In this document: positions 26,663-35,872 of the stretch, piece after piece
How positions within the stretch are numbered: position 1 is the stretch's first letter
How the letters are laid out: each line of letters starts with the position of its first letter
Program-made: the position numbers and the translations under genes
From: Microcoleus sp. FACHB-831
GTDB lineage: Bacteria; Cyanobacteriota; Cyanobacteriia; Cyanobacteriales; FACHB-T130
Assembly: GCF_014695585.1 (NCBI RefSeq)
Contig: NZ_JACJON010000040.1
Location: 1-64,000 of the forward strand
Reading direction: 5' to 3'
DNA length: 64,000 bases
The notes under the pieces: generated by a model
The model's database searches: none
What the model saw: the letters and a program-made list of their open reading frames with translations, nothing else
Told to the model about the DNA's origin: nothing

Positions 26663-26769
26663 TATTATCAGCGCGATTTGGTTACGCGATCGCCCCGCTA
26701 TTTTATAAAGCAATGACGTTTTTGAAACTATTGAGCGATCGCCCGCTCCAAAAACACTATTAAAGCAGA

Positions 26770-28194
26770 ATGAACAGGAAACTCCAGACCTCGTTCATCT
26801 ACTTACTATGCCTAGTAATTACACTTGCCATCTCAATTTTTCCTCCCCAGATTATAGTTAATTCCCAACCTAAACCAGCCTCCGCTGAGTTACGAGGCGT
26901 TTGGCTGACTAATGTTGCAAGTGGAGTGTTATTTGTGCCTTGGGGGGTCAACAGAGCGCTGCACCAATTATCTCAACTGAACTTTAACACCGTTTACCCC
27001 GTAGTCTGGAACCGGGGCCACACCTTCTACCCCAGTCCTGTAGCAAAACAGGTTATGGGTAGTTCTCAAGACTCCTTGCTGTGGTTGATGCGGCTGGGGG
27101 GCGATGTGCTGGCTGAGATAGTCAAGCAGGGGAAGCGACAGGGGCTTAGGGTAATTCCTTGGTTTGAGTATGGCTTCATGGCTCCTGCGGGTTCAGAACT
27201 AGCAAAGAGCCACCCGCAATGGATTACCGGGAGTAGGGAAAGAAGCATCAAATTACAGCCAGACACTCTTGAAGAAGAATTGCTCAACTCAACTGAGCCA
27301 AATGTTCAGCCTTACTCTGAACAAGTGCAAAAATTTATCCGCAATCGAGCTGTCAGTAAAACGGTTTGGCTCAACCCTCTCCACCCAGAAGTTCAAGAGT
27401 TCATTCTCGATCTGATTGTGGAAGTTCTTACTAATTATGATGTAGCTGGAATTCAGCTAGACGACCATTTTGGTTTACCTGTAGATTTTGGTTATGACCC
27501 TTTCACAGTCAGGCTTTATCAACAAGAACACCAAGGCAAAAATCCCCCCGTTAATCCCGAAGATCCTGAATGGATGCGCTGGAGAGCTGATAAGATTACT
27601 GAGTTTATGCAGCGGGTTTTCCAAGCTGTTAAAATCGTCAAACCTGACGCCATAGTGTCTTTATCTCCAAACCCGCAGGATTTTTCTTACAAAGCTTATC
27701 TACAAGATTGGCAGACTTGGGTAAAGCTTGGTTTAGTGGATGAGTTGATATTGCAGGTGTATCGAGATGATATGAAAACTTTTCTGGCTCAATTGTCACA
27801 TCCAGCAGTTGAAATTGCTCGTCAAAAAATTCCAGTGGGGGTGGGAATATTATCTGGATTATGGACTCATCCTGTTGAGATTGAGCAGATTAAGCAGCAG
27901 GTGAAGGCGGTGCGCGATCGCGGTTTTAATGGTGTATCTTTCTTCTACTGGGAAAGCTTGTGGGGCTATATCGCGCCTGAGTCGCCCAGAAAACGCCGCG
28001 CTGCTTTTCGGGCACTTTTTCCATCAAGGGCTACACAACCCAAGGTTTTGCCAAAGCCAGTTAATAACAAGCCACTTTTTCCCTCCAACGCTACACAACC
28101 CAAGGTTTTGCCAAAGCCAGTTAATAGCAAGCCACTTTTTCCCTCCAACGCTACACAACCCAAGGTTTTGCCAAAGCCAGTTAATAGCAAATAG
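26770..28194 (+). CDS. Glycosyl hydrolase-like 10 (GHL10) secreted protein
   Basis: A 474-aa protein with an N-terminal signal or anchor helix (about 8-30) and a TIM-barrel GHL10/DUF187-type domain (about 37-400). Family segments are AELRGVWLTNVASGVL, FNTVYPVVWNRGHTFYPSP, VIPWFEYGFMAP, VAGIQLDDHFGLP (likely acidic catalytic residues) and SLSPNP. It should act on a cell-envelope polysaccharide outside the membrane; the substrate is unknown. The last 60 residues are three 20-residue repeats (ATQPKVLPKPVN core) encoded by perfect or near-perfect 60-bp tandem repeats at 28013-28190. Confidence 0.87.
   Translation: MNRKLQTSFIYLLCLVITLAISIFPPQIIVNSQPKPASAELRGVWLTNVASGVLFVPWGVNRALHQLSQLNFNTVYPVVWNRGHTFYPSPVAKQVMGSSQDSLLWLMRLGGDVLAEIVKQGKRQGLRVIPWFEYGFMAPAGSELAKSHPQWITGSRERSIKLQPDTLEEELLNSTEPNVQPYSEQVQKFIRNRAVSKTVWLNPLHPEVQEFILDLIVEVLTNYDVAGIQLDDHFGLPVDFGYDPFTVRLYQQEHQGKNPPVNPEDPEWMRWRADKITEFMQRVFQAVKIVKPDAIVSLSPNPQDFSYKAYLQDWQTWVKLGLVDELILQVYRDDMKTFLAQLSHPAVEIARQKIPVGVGILSGLWTHPVEIEQIKQQVKAVRDRGFNGVSFFYWESLWGYIAPESPRKRRAAFRALFPSRATQPKVLPKPVNNKPLFPSNATQPKVLPKPVNSKPLFPSNATQPKVLPKPVNSK
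28013..28190 (+). repeat. 60-bp tandem repeat, three units, inside the GHL10 gene
   Basis: Units start at about 28013, 28073 and 28133. The last two are identical where compared, and the first differs by a few bases. The period of 60 keeps the frame and yields 20-residue peptide repeats, so the copy number can vary without breaking the gene. Confidence 0.9.
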
Positions 28195-28275
28195 CTAAAT
28201 TTATGAGTTTGTACAGACGCGATAAATCGTCGTTTTGAGTTATGAGTTATTAAGTCAAAACTCAAACTATTACCA

Positions 28276-28884
28276 ATGAAGATCTATCGCTCGATAATTA
28301 CTAAATACTGGGGTTTATGGTTGCAGTGGGTGTTAGTCACTTGTGGGGGTTTTTTTGTCAGTTTGCTGTTTGTTGAAGTCGGCGAAAGATCTGATATCGG
28401 CGTTTTGGAGGGGGCGGTAGGAGGAGGCGCGATCGCCTTAGCACAAGCTTTGGTTCTCAGGCGGCATCTGCCTTTGGCTCGCCTATGGATATTAGCCACT
28501 ATAGTGAGTTGGGTAGTAATCGGGGGCAGTGGCATCGGTGCTATAGGCTGGGTTGCACCCACCACTAAGCTTTTTGCACTCAGGGTAAAGTTCGGGTTCT
28601 TTGATGGCGCAATGGTGGGTGCTTTGCTAGGGCTGATGCAATGGTTTGTTCTCAGACAGCAGCTTGCCAGAGCCAGCGTGTGGATCTTAACAAATGCAGC
28701 TAGTTGGGCGATAGGGCTGGCTACAGGCTGGGTTGCAGGTGGTATTTTGCGCGTAAGTGCGGGTATATTTTTGGGCGAGATAGTAGGTTTGGCGTTGACA
28801 TGGGTTGTAGTCGCGGCAATTACAGGAGTTGCCTTGATTTGTTTACTGCGGTTTTCTGCCACAAAAAGTCTGCCTGGTTATTAA
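28276..28884 (+). CDS. Hypothetical multi-pass membrane protein
   Basis: A 202-aa protein, not assigned to a known family. About five to six hydrophobic segments are visible (about 15-36, 42-60, 70-92, 112-130, 138-158, 168-193). There is an internal duplication: QALVLRRHLPLARLWILAT then VSW in the first half and QWFVLRQQLARASVWILTN then ASW in the second, each preceded by a Gly-rich GAxVGGxxGAL-like stretch. This two-fold build is common in small transporter-like proteins, but no substrate is indicated. The ATG is 82 bases after the GHL10 stop. Confidence 0.65.
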   Translation: MKIYRSIITKYWGLWLQWVLVTCGGFFVSLLFVEVGERSDIGVLEGAVGGGAIALAQALVLRRHLPLARLWILATIVSWVVIGGSGIGAIGWVAPTTKLFALRVKFGFFDGAMVGALLGLMQWFVLRQQLARASVWILTNAASWAIGLATGWVAGGILRVSAGIFLGEIVGLALTWVVVAAITGVALICLLRFSATKSLPGY

Positions 28885-29025
28885 AAACCCTCGCGATCTA
28901 GGCACTGCGACTCGTCCATCTCTGCTGTAGTGCGACTCTTTTATTAAGTGTATTTAGCCTAAAGATACTGCTAAATTTTGCTTTTGCTCGGTGCGTAGGG
29001 TTGGTAGCGATCGCTATAGTAGTCA

Positions 29026-29208
29026 ATGATGCGATTCACCCAAAAAAGCACCTTATATCGTTGGCAAAATGCCAGATTAGCGCTATCATTGACACCTTTA
29101 GTAGCACTTATAGCGCTCCTTGCGTCTAACACAGCGCTCAAACAGCTACAACCGCCATTTCTTTGGGACGGTAAAACGCCATACCGTTATTATCAAAGCC
29201 TTAGCTAA
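29026..29208 (+). CDS. Small hypothetical protein (60 aa), uncertain
   Basis: A possible membrane-anchored peptide with one hydrophobic segment (about 19-33) and a polar Trp/Tyr-rich tail (FLWDGKTPYRYYQS). No strong ribosome site precedes it. It may be a real lineage-specific gene or chance. Confidence 0.3.
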   Translation: MMRFTQKSTLYRWQNARLALSLTPLVALIALLASNTALKQLQPPFLWDGKTPYRYYQSLS

Positions 29209-29328
29209 AATTGAACCCCAATAGGGCGGTTCCCACTAAGGTCGCCAAAATAGTTCTTAGCTTCATTTGTTATTTTGAATTTCTTTTTACTGCCAACTCC
29301 CGATCCCTGAACCTTGACCCCCCAAACC

Positions 29329-30762
29329 ATGACAGCTGTGCCCTTTCCACGCCAGCCCTCTCACTCGGGTGACATTACCAGTGGTGGTGCTGCTAAACCT
29401 GAACCGACACCCGTTTTTGCCCTCAAAGAACTGGTGGCGCGTTTGCATCGAGAACAAAATAAAATTCAAGACTTACTAAGCTCTTTAGGTTTTGCTCTAC
29501 GCAGTTTCAACAACTTAAATCAATTTTTAGAGCTAATTCCCCTTATGGTATCTCGCGTCACCGATGCCGATGGCGGCGCACTCATACTGTTCAAGCCGAA
29601 CGGTCAGGTGCGGCTTGAAAGGCTACACTGCCAAGAGGGTTTGGTGTTTCAGGATATTCGTAAAGCGCTAGAGATGGCTACTCGTCAAGTTAGTACATCC
29701 TCGACAACGGGGACGGACGCGCTCGATCGCGTCTCTACAACTACATCGCCATCGCTTGACGAGCGGGTAAGCGAGTACCTGGGGCGAGATATTCATCTGT
29801 TTGGCACGCCCATTCTGGTTAAAAATAGCGAGCGGGGGCGCCTTTATGTGTTCAGCCGCGATCCGCAATACACTTGGACAGATACCCGACAGAAGTTAGT
29901 CCGCTTAGTGGCAGATCAAACAGCAGTCGCGATCGCCAACGATGAACTAACGGTCGAACTCCGCGCCAAAGAACGCCTCGACCAAGAATTAGAAATCGCC
30001 GCTGACATCCAACGTCGTCTGCTACCCCCCCAATGCCCCGAAATCAAAGGTGTCGAAATGGCGGCGCGCTGCCAAACAGCTAGCCGAGTCGGAGGCGATT
30101 ACTACGATTTCATCCCTGCTAACTACGATCAACTGCGCCCCAAAAAGATACTCGACAACGAATCAGCGGCTTGGAGTGTTGTTATTGGCGATGTCATGGG
30201 CAAAGGCGTCCCAGCAGGCTTGATTATGACCATGACGCGGGGAATGCTACGAGCCGAAGTGCTAAACGGTCACTCACCCGCCCGAATTTTGCAACACTTA
30301 AATCGGGTGATGTACGCGGATTTGGAGAATTCCAATCGATTTGTCACTCTTTTTTATTCAGAGTATGACCCGCAAAGTCGTATCCTTTCTTATAGCAATG
30401 CTGCCCACAATCCACCTTTGTTGTGGCAAGCATCAACCCGTGCCATCCAGCGTCTTGATACCTTTGGGATGCTAATTGGCTTGGATGCTGACTCACGCTA
30501 TGAGGATGCCAGCGTGCAGCTGGCAACTGGAGACACGCTCCTTTATTACACTGACGGCTTTACCGATGGCGCTAACCAAAATGGCGATCGCTTTGATGAA
30601 GAAAACCTGAGCCGCTGTTTTCAGTGGGCTTGCCAGCATGGCACAAGTCCGCAGGCCATTCTCGAATATCTGTTCGACCAGGTTCAGCAGTTTATTGGCC
30701 CAGGCAATCGCAACGCCGATGATATGACTCTGGTCGTTATGCAGGTAAAATCTTTTGATTGA
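29329..30762 (+). CDS. GAF and PP2C (SpoIIE/RsbU-type) phosphatase
   Basis: A 477-aa regulator. Residues about 50-230 form a GAF-like sensor (FLELIPLMVSRVTDADGGAL). After a linker helix (LDQELEIAADIQRRLLPPQ) comes a SpoIIE-type PP2C phosphatase domain (about 250-475) with metal-binding acidic motifs SRVGGDYYDF, VVIGDVMGKGVPA and the late NADDMTLVV. It probably dephosphorylates an anti-sigma-antagonist. The ATG at 29329 is preferred to a TTG 15 bases upstream. A palindromic repeat (29716-29740) is translated in frame inside the GAF region. Confidence 0.87.
   Translation: MTAVPFPRQPSHSGDITSGGAAKPEPTPVFALKELVARLHREQNKIQDLLSSLGFALRSFNNLNQFLELIPLMVSRVTDADGGALILFKPNGQVRLERLHCQEGLVFQDIRKALEMATRQVSTSSTTGTDALDRVSTTTSPSLDERVSEYLGRDIHLFGTPILVKNSERGRLYVFSRDPQYTWTDTRQKLVRLVADQTAVAIANDELTVELRAKERLDQELEIAADIQRRLLPPQCPEIKGVEMAARCQTASRVGGDYYDFIPANYDQLRPKKILDNESAAWSVVIGDVMGKGVPAGLIMTMTRGMLRAEVLNGHSPARILQHLNRVMYADLENSNRFVTLFYSEYDPQSRILSYSNAAHNPPLLWQASTRAIQRLDTFGMLIGLDADSRYEDASVQLATGDTLLYYTDGFTDGANQNGDRFDEENLSRCFQWACQHGTSPQAILEYLFDQVQQFIGPGNRNADDMTLVVMQVKSFD
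29716..29740. repeat. Dispersed palindrome translated within the PP2C gene
   Basis: GACGCGCTCGATCGCGTC followed by TCTACAA matches the intergenic repeat family GACGCGATxxATCGCGTCTC seen at about 35847, 48220 and 63138. It falls within the reading frame near residue 130 of the phosphatase. Confidence 0.65.
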
Positions 30763-30789
30763 TAAACACCAGTTTGATGTGAGGAGAAA

Positions 30790-31038
30790 ATGGTAGTGGA
30801 TAATAGCATATTTCATGTAATAACTGATTTGTTGCCCTCAGCGCATGCATCCAATAGCTTCCATTTAGCGGTTTGGCATCCATCGCTCAATTGGCCGCTT
30901 TTGGCTCAAGAAATTAAAGATCCAAAGGTTTTGGATCAGATGCAAAATGCCTTTAATAACTTCATTAAGTCAGGCCAAGTTTGGGCGCTGATGATTGGCC
31001 TATTTTTTGGCTACCTGATTCGAGGGATAACGCGCTAG
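30790..31038 (+). CDS. Small conserved membrane protein (82 aa)
   Basis: Function unknown. The first 45 residues are mixed, and the last 20 form a transmembrane helix (VWALMIGLFFGYLIRGIT) with a positive end, so it is a C-terminally anchored protein. A GAGGAGA sits 3-9 bases before the ATG and supports translation. It lies 27 bases after the PP2C gene and 111 bases before argH. Confidence 0.6.
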   Translation: MVVDNSIFHVITDLLPSAHASNSFHLAVWHPSLNWPLLAQEIKDPKVLDQMQNAFNNFIKSGQVWALMIGLFFGYLIRGITR

Positions 31039-31149
31039 TGAGTTTTGAGCGGAGCCGGAGTTGCTCCGCTTCCGGTTTTGTCGTGAAGCGATGACTCGCA
31101 TCTGAGTTTTGAAACAAAGTTAAATACTCAACCAACACAACCAACTGCT

Positions 31150-32535
31150 GTGAAAGAACAAAAAACATGGAGCCAGCGGTTTGAATCGGCGTTGCATCCC
31201 GCGATCGCACGCTTTAATGCCAGTATTAGTTTTGATATTGAGCTGATTGAATACGATATCACCGGATCTATCGCTCATGCCAAAATGCTTGCCAAAACTG
31301 GCATCATTTCACCCGAAGAAGGCGAGCAACTTGTTGCTGGCTTGGAGCAAATTCGCGGTGAATATAGGCGAGGTGAATTCACTCCTGGTATAGATGCTGA
31401 AGATGTCCATTTCGCAGTAGAAAAACGGCTGACAGAATTAGTCGGTGATGCAGGCAAAAAGCTGCACACGGCGCGCTCGCGCAACGACCAAGTTGGTACC
31501 GATACCCGCCTCTACCTACGCGACCAAATTCAACAAATTCGCCATCAGCTCCGGGAATTTCAGGGCGTTTTGGTCGATATCGCCGAACAGAACGTGGAAA
31601 CCCTGATTCCCGGCTACACGCACCTGCAACGCGCCCAACCCGTGAGTCTAGCTCACCACCTCTTAGCCTATTTTCAAATGTCTCAACGCGATTGGGAACG
31701 CTTGGGCGAAATCTACCAGCGCGTCAATATCTCGCCGTTGGGGAGTGGCGCTCTAGCTGGCACGACTTTCCCTATCGATCGGCATTACACGGCAGAACTA
31801 TTGAATTTTGGCGGAGTTTATGCTAATAGCCTCGATGGAGTGAGCGATCGCGACTTTGCTATAGAATTCCTCTGTGCCGCCAGCCTGATTATGGTTCACC
31901 TTAGCCGCCTCGCAGAGGAAGTCATCCTCTGGTCTAGCCAAGAATTCGGCTTCGTCACCCTCAAAGATAGCTGCGCCACGGGATCGAGTATCATGCCTCA
32001 AAAGAAAAACCCCGACGTGCCAGAACTGGTGCGAGGCAAAACCGGGCGCGTCTTTGGACATCTCCAAGGAATGCTGGTGCTGATGAAGGGGTTGCCCTTG
32101 GCTTATAACAAAGACTTGCAAGACGACAAAGAAGCTTTGTTTGACAGCGTGAAGACAGTAAAAGCTTGTCTGGAGGCGATGACCATCCTCCTGCAAGAAG
32201 GTCTGGAATTTCGGATAGATCGCCTAAGAGAAGCCGTAGAGTCCGATTTTTCTAACGCGACCGATGTCGCTGACTATTTGGCTGCGCGCGGCGTGCCGTT
32301 CCGGGAAGCTTATAACTTAGTAGGTAAAGTTGTTAAAACCAGCTTGGCCGCCGGGAAACTGCTCAAAGAGCTTAGTTTGGAGGAGTGGAAGCAATTGCAC
32401 CCAGCCTTTGAGGAAGATATTTATCAAGCGATCGCCCCCCGACAAGTTGTAGCTGCCCGCAATAGCTACGGCGGTACGGGTTTCGACCAGGTTAGACAAC
32501 AATTACTTGCCGCCCAATCTCAACTTAGCGGGTAA
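31150..32535 (+). CDS. argH: Argininosuccinate lyase
   Basis: A 461-aa enzyme releasing arginine and fumarate from argininosuccinate, the last step of arginine biosynthesis (also feeding cyanophycin). It has [20 protein letters not shown], the [15 protein letters not shown] helix and the fumarase-superfamily signature [16 protein letters not shown] with the catalytic Ser. Length and layout are standard. The start is GTG at 31150 ([12 protein letters not shown]). It is monocistronic, facing a convergent small gene. Confidence 0.97.
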   Translation: MKEQKTWSQRFESALHPAIARFNASISFDIELIEYDITGSIAHAKMLAKTGIISPEEGEQLVAGLEQIRGEYRRGEFTPGIDAEDVHFAVEKRLTELVGDAGKKLHTARSRNDQVGTDTRLYLRDQIQQIRHQLREFQGVLVDIAEQNVETLIPGYTHLQRAQPVSLAHHLLAYFQMSQRDWERLGEIYQRVNISPLGSGALAGTTFPIDRHYTAELLNFGGVYANSLDGVSDRDFAIEFLCAASLIMVHLSRLAEEVILWSSQEFGFVTLKDSCATGSSIMPQKKNPDVPELVRGKTGRVFGHLQGMLVLMKGLPLAYNKDLQDDKEALFDSVKTVKACLEAMTILLQEGLEFRIDRLREAVESDFSNATDVADYLAARGVPFREAYNLVGKVVKTSLAAGKLLKELSLEEWKQLHPAFEEDIYQAIAPRQVVAARNSYGGTGFDQVRQQLLAAQSQLSG

Positions 32536-32589
32536 AACAAAAATTGGCCTGCGCTTCGTCTTTACAGGCGATCGCGCTATTGACAATAA

Positions 32590-32660
32590 ATTAGCCATAA
32601 ATGACGAATGCTGAATTACAAACAATGAATTCAGCATCCATCATTTATAATTCAGCAATT
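32590..32660. terminator. Hairpin between convergent argH and small basic-protein gene
   Basis: GAATGCTGAATT near 32607-32618 pairs with AATTCAGCATCC near 32628, and the outer AAATGA/TCATTT arms extend the stem. It lies in the convergent intergenic space and could stop both transcripts. Confidence 0.5.
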
Positions 32661-32688
32661 CGTGTTTTACGCCGCGTTCAAAGCCTGG

Positions 32689-32922
32689 TTATGGTCGGGG
32701 TCCAAAACTCTTGCCACCACCACCACCGCCACCGCCACCGCCACCATAAGAAGCAGCTCCTTCATCTGACTGTGCTGCTCCCTCATCTTCCTCATTTCTC
32801 GGTGGTCTTCCAGACCGCCGGAACTTAGAAAACCTACCCGTAGTTAAGCGTTTGCGAAACTTGCGAGCATAGGCTTGGTTACGCTGCGCCTTTTCTTTCT
32901 TGGGGTTACGGCGCTTCGCCAT
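32689..32922 (-). CDS. Small basic Gly-tailed protein
   Basis: A 77-aa, very basic protein: MAKRRNPKKEKAQRNQAYAR, then KFRKRLTTGRFSKFRR, an acidic patch (NEEDEGAAQSDEG) and a C-terminal run of 11 glycines. It resembles a recurring cyanobacterial small basic protein and probably binds nucleic acid or the ribosome (inference). The ATG at 32922 follows a GAGGTG; a GTG six bases upstream is less likely. An RRM RNA-binding protein gene lies 151 bases away on the same strand. Confidence 0.65.
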   Translation of the reverse strand: MAKRRNPKKEKAQRNQAYARKFRKRLTTGRFSKFRRSGRPPRNEEDEGAAQSDEGAASYGGGGGGGGGGGKSFGPRP

Positions 32923-33073
32923 GTTCACCTCATTAAATAAACAACAAAAACTGTACTTGCGGAGCCTGATTTAGCAATATTTTTGCTTTTGCGCTGGAAA
33001 TGCTGTTGCTGCTTTCTTAGAAGTCTGTGTCTGACTAATAAATAACAACAAACACCCAACAGCAAACAACTAC

Positions 33074-33364
33074 TTAGAACCTGCCGCGATCGCGCGGCCC
33101 TCCCCCTCGCGTGTTAGTGCTTTCTTTGGGTCGAGCTTTGCTGACGCGGAGCGATCGCCCCATCCATTCTGCACCGTCGAGTGCAGTTATGGCTGCATCT
33201 TCATGCGTCCCTTCCTGCATTTCCACGAAGGCAAAACCCCGCGCTTTACTGGTTTCCCGATCTATGGGTATCACCACACTTTTGACCGAACCATGTTCTT
33301 CAAAAACTTGCTTCAAGTCATCTTGGGAAACCTCGTAAGACAGGTTGCCAATGTAAATAGTCAT
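33074..33364 (-). CDS. rbp: RRM-type RNA-binding protein (Rbp)
   Basis: A 96-aa protein with one RNA-recognition motif and a short Gly/Arg-rich tail, as in cyanobacterial cold-regulated Rbp proteins. RNP2 is TIYIGNLSY and RNP1 is KARGFAFVEM, both intact with their aromatic residues. The C-terminus is RGGGPRDRGRF. It is expected to bind mRNA and to be stress or cold induced. A 240-base leader precedes it in the divergent space toward the peroxiredoxin gene. Confidence 0.93.
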   Translation of the reverse strand: MTIYIGNLSYEVSQDDLKQVFEEHGSVKSVVIPIDRETSKARGFAFVEMQEGTHEDAAITALDGAEWMGRSLRVSKARPKESTNTRGGGPRDRGRF

Positions 33365-33664
33365 CCAAAAACATCCATCTGAGCAGTTGATTCAGATAAA
33401 AGTCCAGTGAGAGGGTCTTGAAAAACTAGGTCTTCTAAAGACTTCTCGAACGTGCGATCGCTAAGCGAATTCAGACAAGGCTCCCACCACCAAACTGGTT
33501 CTGGCGTTGGCAGCCTCTACCCTTAGGCTTGTGCAACAGATGCTACACCTTACCAGTATAAGGCCAGCAGGCTGCTACCTGACGTTACCGAACTTGCATC
33601 CGTACCGTCTATGATAGAGCATTGCGGGTCTTTAACCCTAATTCGCTTCTGGAAAACACTGCAA

Positions 33665-34150
33665 ATGACGCTCAACATCGGTGATATTGCGCCTCCTTTC
33701 AGCCTACCTGATGCCCAAGGAAACATCCATAGTCTTGAGGAATTGCAAGGGTGTCGTGTCGTGCTGTATTTTTATCCGCGCGATAATACTCCCGGCTGCA
33801 CGAAGGAAGCTTGCGCCTTTCGAGATGCTTATGCCGACTACCAAGCAAATAATATTGTAGTTTTCGGCATTAGTACAGATGACCCTAAAGCTCATAACAA
33901 ATTTACCACCAAGTATCAGTTGCCCTTTACCCTGCTATGCGATGTAGATGCCAAAGTCTCTACAGCTTATGGTAGTTACGGGCTAAAAAAATTTATGGGC
34001 AAAGAATTTATGGGCGTTTACCGCTACACCTTCGTAATTGCCCCAGATGGTAGGATTGAGAAAATTTACACGAAAGTAAAACCAGAATCCCACGCGACGG
34101 AAATTCTGGCAGATCTGAGCGATCGCGATTCCAGCAAGCAAGTCTCCTAA
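33665..34150 (+). CDS. bcp: Peroxiredoxin Q/BCP
   Basis: A 161-aa thiol peroxidase. The peroxidatic Cys is in FYPRDNTPGCTKEACAFRD, with the resolving Cys five residues later, as is typical of atypical two-Cys PrxQ. It starts LNIGDIAPPFSLPDAQG, the standard family N-terminus, so the ATG at 33665 is chosen over a start 54 bases upstream. It would reduce peroxides with thioredoxin. The C-terminus has a few extra polar residues (DRDSSKQVS) partly encoded by a HIP1 site. Confidence 0.93.
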   Translation: MTLNIGDIAPPFSLPDAQGNIHSLEELQGCRVVLYFYPRDNTPGCTKEACAFRDAYADYQANNIVVFGISTDDPKAHNKFTTKYQLPFTLLCDVDAKVSTAYGSYGLKKFMGKEFMGVYRYTFVIAPDGRIEKIYTKVKPESHATEILADLSDRDSSKQVS

Positions 34151-34184
34151 TTCCAACTCCCACTAAGCACTAATAACTCACCAA

Positions 34185-34640
34185 ATGCTTCGCTCATGGC
34201 AATTTGTAAAAACTGTAATAGGGATTATATTCCGCCATCCCGTTACAGGCGCGACCATCATCCCCATTCTCCCTGATGGTCAGATTGTTTTCATTCGCCG
34301 CCGCGATACGGGTGAATGGGGCTTACCTGGGGGTATGGTCAATTGGGGTGACGATATTCCCACAACAGTGCGGCGGGAATTGGCTGAAGAAACTGGACTG
34401 GAAGTAGTGAACATTCGCCGCTTAGTAGGAGTTTACTCTTCCTTCGAGCGCGACCCCAGAATACATTCTATTTCCGTCTTAGTCGAAGCCGACGTGCAGG
34501 GGTCGTTTCAGATTCAGGATACCCTTGAGATCTCTGATGTCAAAGCGTTTTCTAGGGAAGAGCTGCCCTTGGGCAAACTCTGCCACGACCACGACCGACA
34601 GTTACAGGACTACTTGAACGGCGTGACAACACTTGCGTAG
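34185..34640 (+). CDS. Nudix hydrolase
   Basis: A 151-aa Nudix protein with a perfect box: GGMVNWGDDIPTTVRRE followed by LAEETGL. Strands TIIPILPDGQIVFIRR and GEWGLPGG precede it. ADP-ribose pyrophosphatase-like or nucleotide-sanitising activity is plausible, but the substrate is not encoded in a clear motif. It is 34 bases downstream of bcp, in the same direction, so the two may be co-transcribed. Confidence 0.88.
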   Translation: MLRSWQFVKTVIGIIFRHPVTGATIIPILPDGQIVFIRRRDTGEWGLPGGMVNWGDDIPTTVRRELAEETGLEVVNIRRLVGVYSSFERDPRIHSISVLVEADVQGSFQIQDTLEISDVKAFSREELPLGKLCHDHDRQLQDYLNGVTTLA

Positions 34641-35013
34641 GCTTGGACGTTATCAATACTTAAAAAATCGTAAAATTAGCGATACGCGCGATCGCCAGTC
34701 TCTTATTGCATGGGCTATGAGCGCGATCGCTCGGGGGCAAAACATTATCAGGTGGGAAAGTTGGAAACTTTGCGGGTGGGAATGTTGAGAGGTTGGAAAC
34801 TTGAACAGTTGGGTAGGGGTTCTCCTTTTAACCTCACCTACCTTTACTGGCTTAGATCGGGCGGTTGTACCGCAACTCTAGCGCCTGCGGGGTAGGGAAA
34901 GCCTCCCTTCTACAAACCTTTAAACAAATAAACCTTCAATCCTCTCAACAGCTAGCTGCAAGCATGCTTTTGAAAAAGGCTTGGACTGCTGGTGTAAACA
35001 ACTGTGAAACCGG
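34641..35013. other. Intergenic region, no feature supported
   Basis: About 370 bases with G-rich low-complexity sequence near 34750-34820 (repeated GTTGGAAACTT). Short frames at 34710 and 34865 show no protein-like pattern. Confidence 0.4.
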
Positions 35014-35832
35014 ATGGATCTACTCCTACGCAATTCTCGAATTAAACTATCTCAAGGGCAAGTTTTCTGGCGTGAAATCGGTTCTGGGCCGATTCTCGTT
35101 TTTTTGCATGGGTTCTTTACCGATAGCAGCCAATGGCTACCTGTTATAGAGCAATTAAATCGGGAACACCATTGCTTCGCGCCGGATTTGCTGGGGTTTG
35201 GTGAATCGGAACGCCCCAATATGCACTACTCGATCCAGTTAGAAGTGGAATGTCTGGCTGAGTTCTTGGAGGCGTTGAAGCTGCGCGAAGTATATTTAAT
35301 CGGTCACTCGCTGGGTGGCTGGATTGCTGCTAGCTATGCGCTGAAATATCTAGAGCAGGTTCGCGGTATCGTACTGGTGGCACCGACAGGAGTGCAAGCG
35401 GAAAAAATTAGAGGAAACAAGAGGTGGAATCGATGGTTGCTGGGGCGTCCGCCAATATTATCTTGGTTGTTGCGTAGTCTCCGCTTCCCGGCACAATTAC
35501 TGGGTTTCTCCAAGAAAATCTCGGCGGCGCTAGAAATGCGACAACAGCTATTACAGTCTCCCACCGCCTGCCAGTTGTTATTCCAACGCCGCCCATCGGA
35601 AATTCAAGCTGAGTTATTAGAGGAACGACTGGAATGGCTGAAAGTGCCAGTTTTGGTTTTGCAAGGGGGACAGGATACTCACGCAGCGATCGCCGAAAGT
35701 AAAGCTTATGCTGCATTGTCTCCCAGAGCCGCCCTGCAAATCATAAACTTGGGTGGAAACGACTTACCCCAACAACTCCCCGATGTTGTGGCTGGGCATA
35801 TTCGCGACTTTGTGAGTGGTGTTGACTTCTAA
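35014..35832 (+). CDS. Alpha/beta hydrolase with His-to-Asn change at the catalytic site
   Basis: A 272-aa alpha/beta hydrolase fold. The oxyanion region is VFLHGFFTDSSQW, the nucleophile elbow is LIGHSLGGW (Ser99) and the acid is D221 in LQGGQDTH. The third triad member should be a His in the segment GGHDLPQE-like; here it reads GGNDLPQQ (Asn249). Another His nearby (H262 of AGHIRDF) is unlikely to replace it. The protein may thus have weak or altered activity, or a sequencing change may be involved. It starts with ATGGATCTACTCC and has no signal peptide. The substrate is unknown. Confidence 0.82.
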   Translation: MDLLLRNSRIKLSQGQVFWREIGSGPILVFLHGFFTDSSQWLPVIEQLNREHHCFAPDLLGFGESERPNMHYSIQLEVECLAEFLEALKLREVYLIGHSLGGWIAASYALKYLEQVRGIVLVAPTGVQAEKIRGNKRWNRWLLGRPPILSWLLRSLRFPAQLLGFSKKISAALEMRQQLLQSPTACQLLFQRRPSEIQAELLEERLEWLKVPVLVLQGGQDTHAAIAESKAYAALSPRAALQIINLGGNDLPQQLPDVVAGHIRDFVSGVDF

Positions 35833-35844
35833 GTTACAAAGTCA

Positions 35845-35872
35845 AGACGCGATGAATCGCGTCTCTACAAAA
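35845..35872. repeat. GACGCGATxxATCGCGTC repeat
   Basis: A member of the dispersed palindrome family between the convergent hydrolase (+) and coaX (-) genes. It may serve as a hairpin between the two transcripts. Confidence 0.55.

Noticed and set aside
28284-28862. 192-codon antisense frame over the membrane protein gene
   Set aside because: A shadow of the + strand gene; composition is that of reverse-complemented hydrophobic codons.
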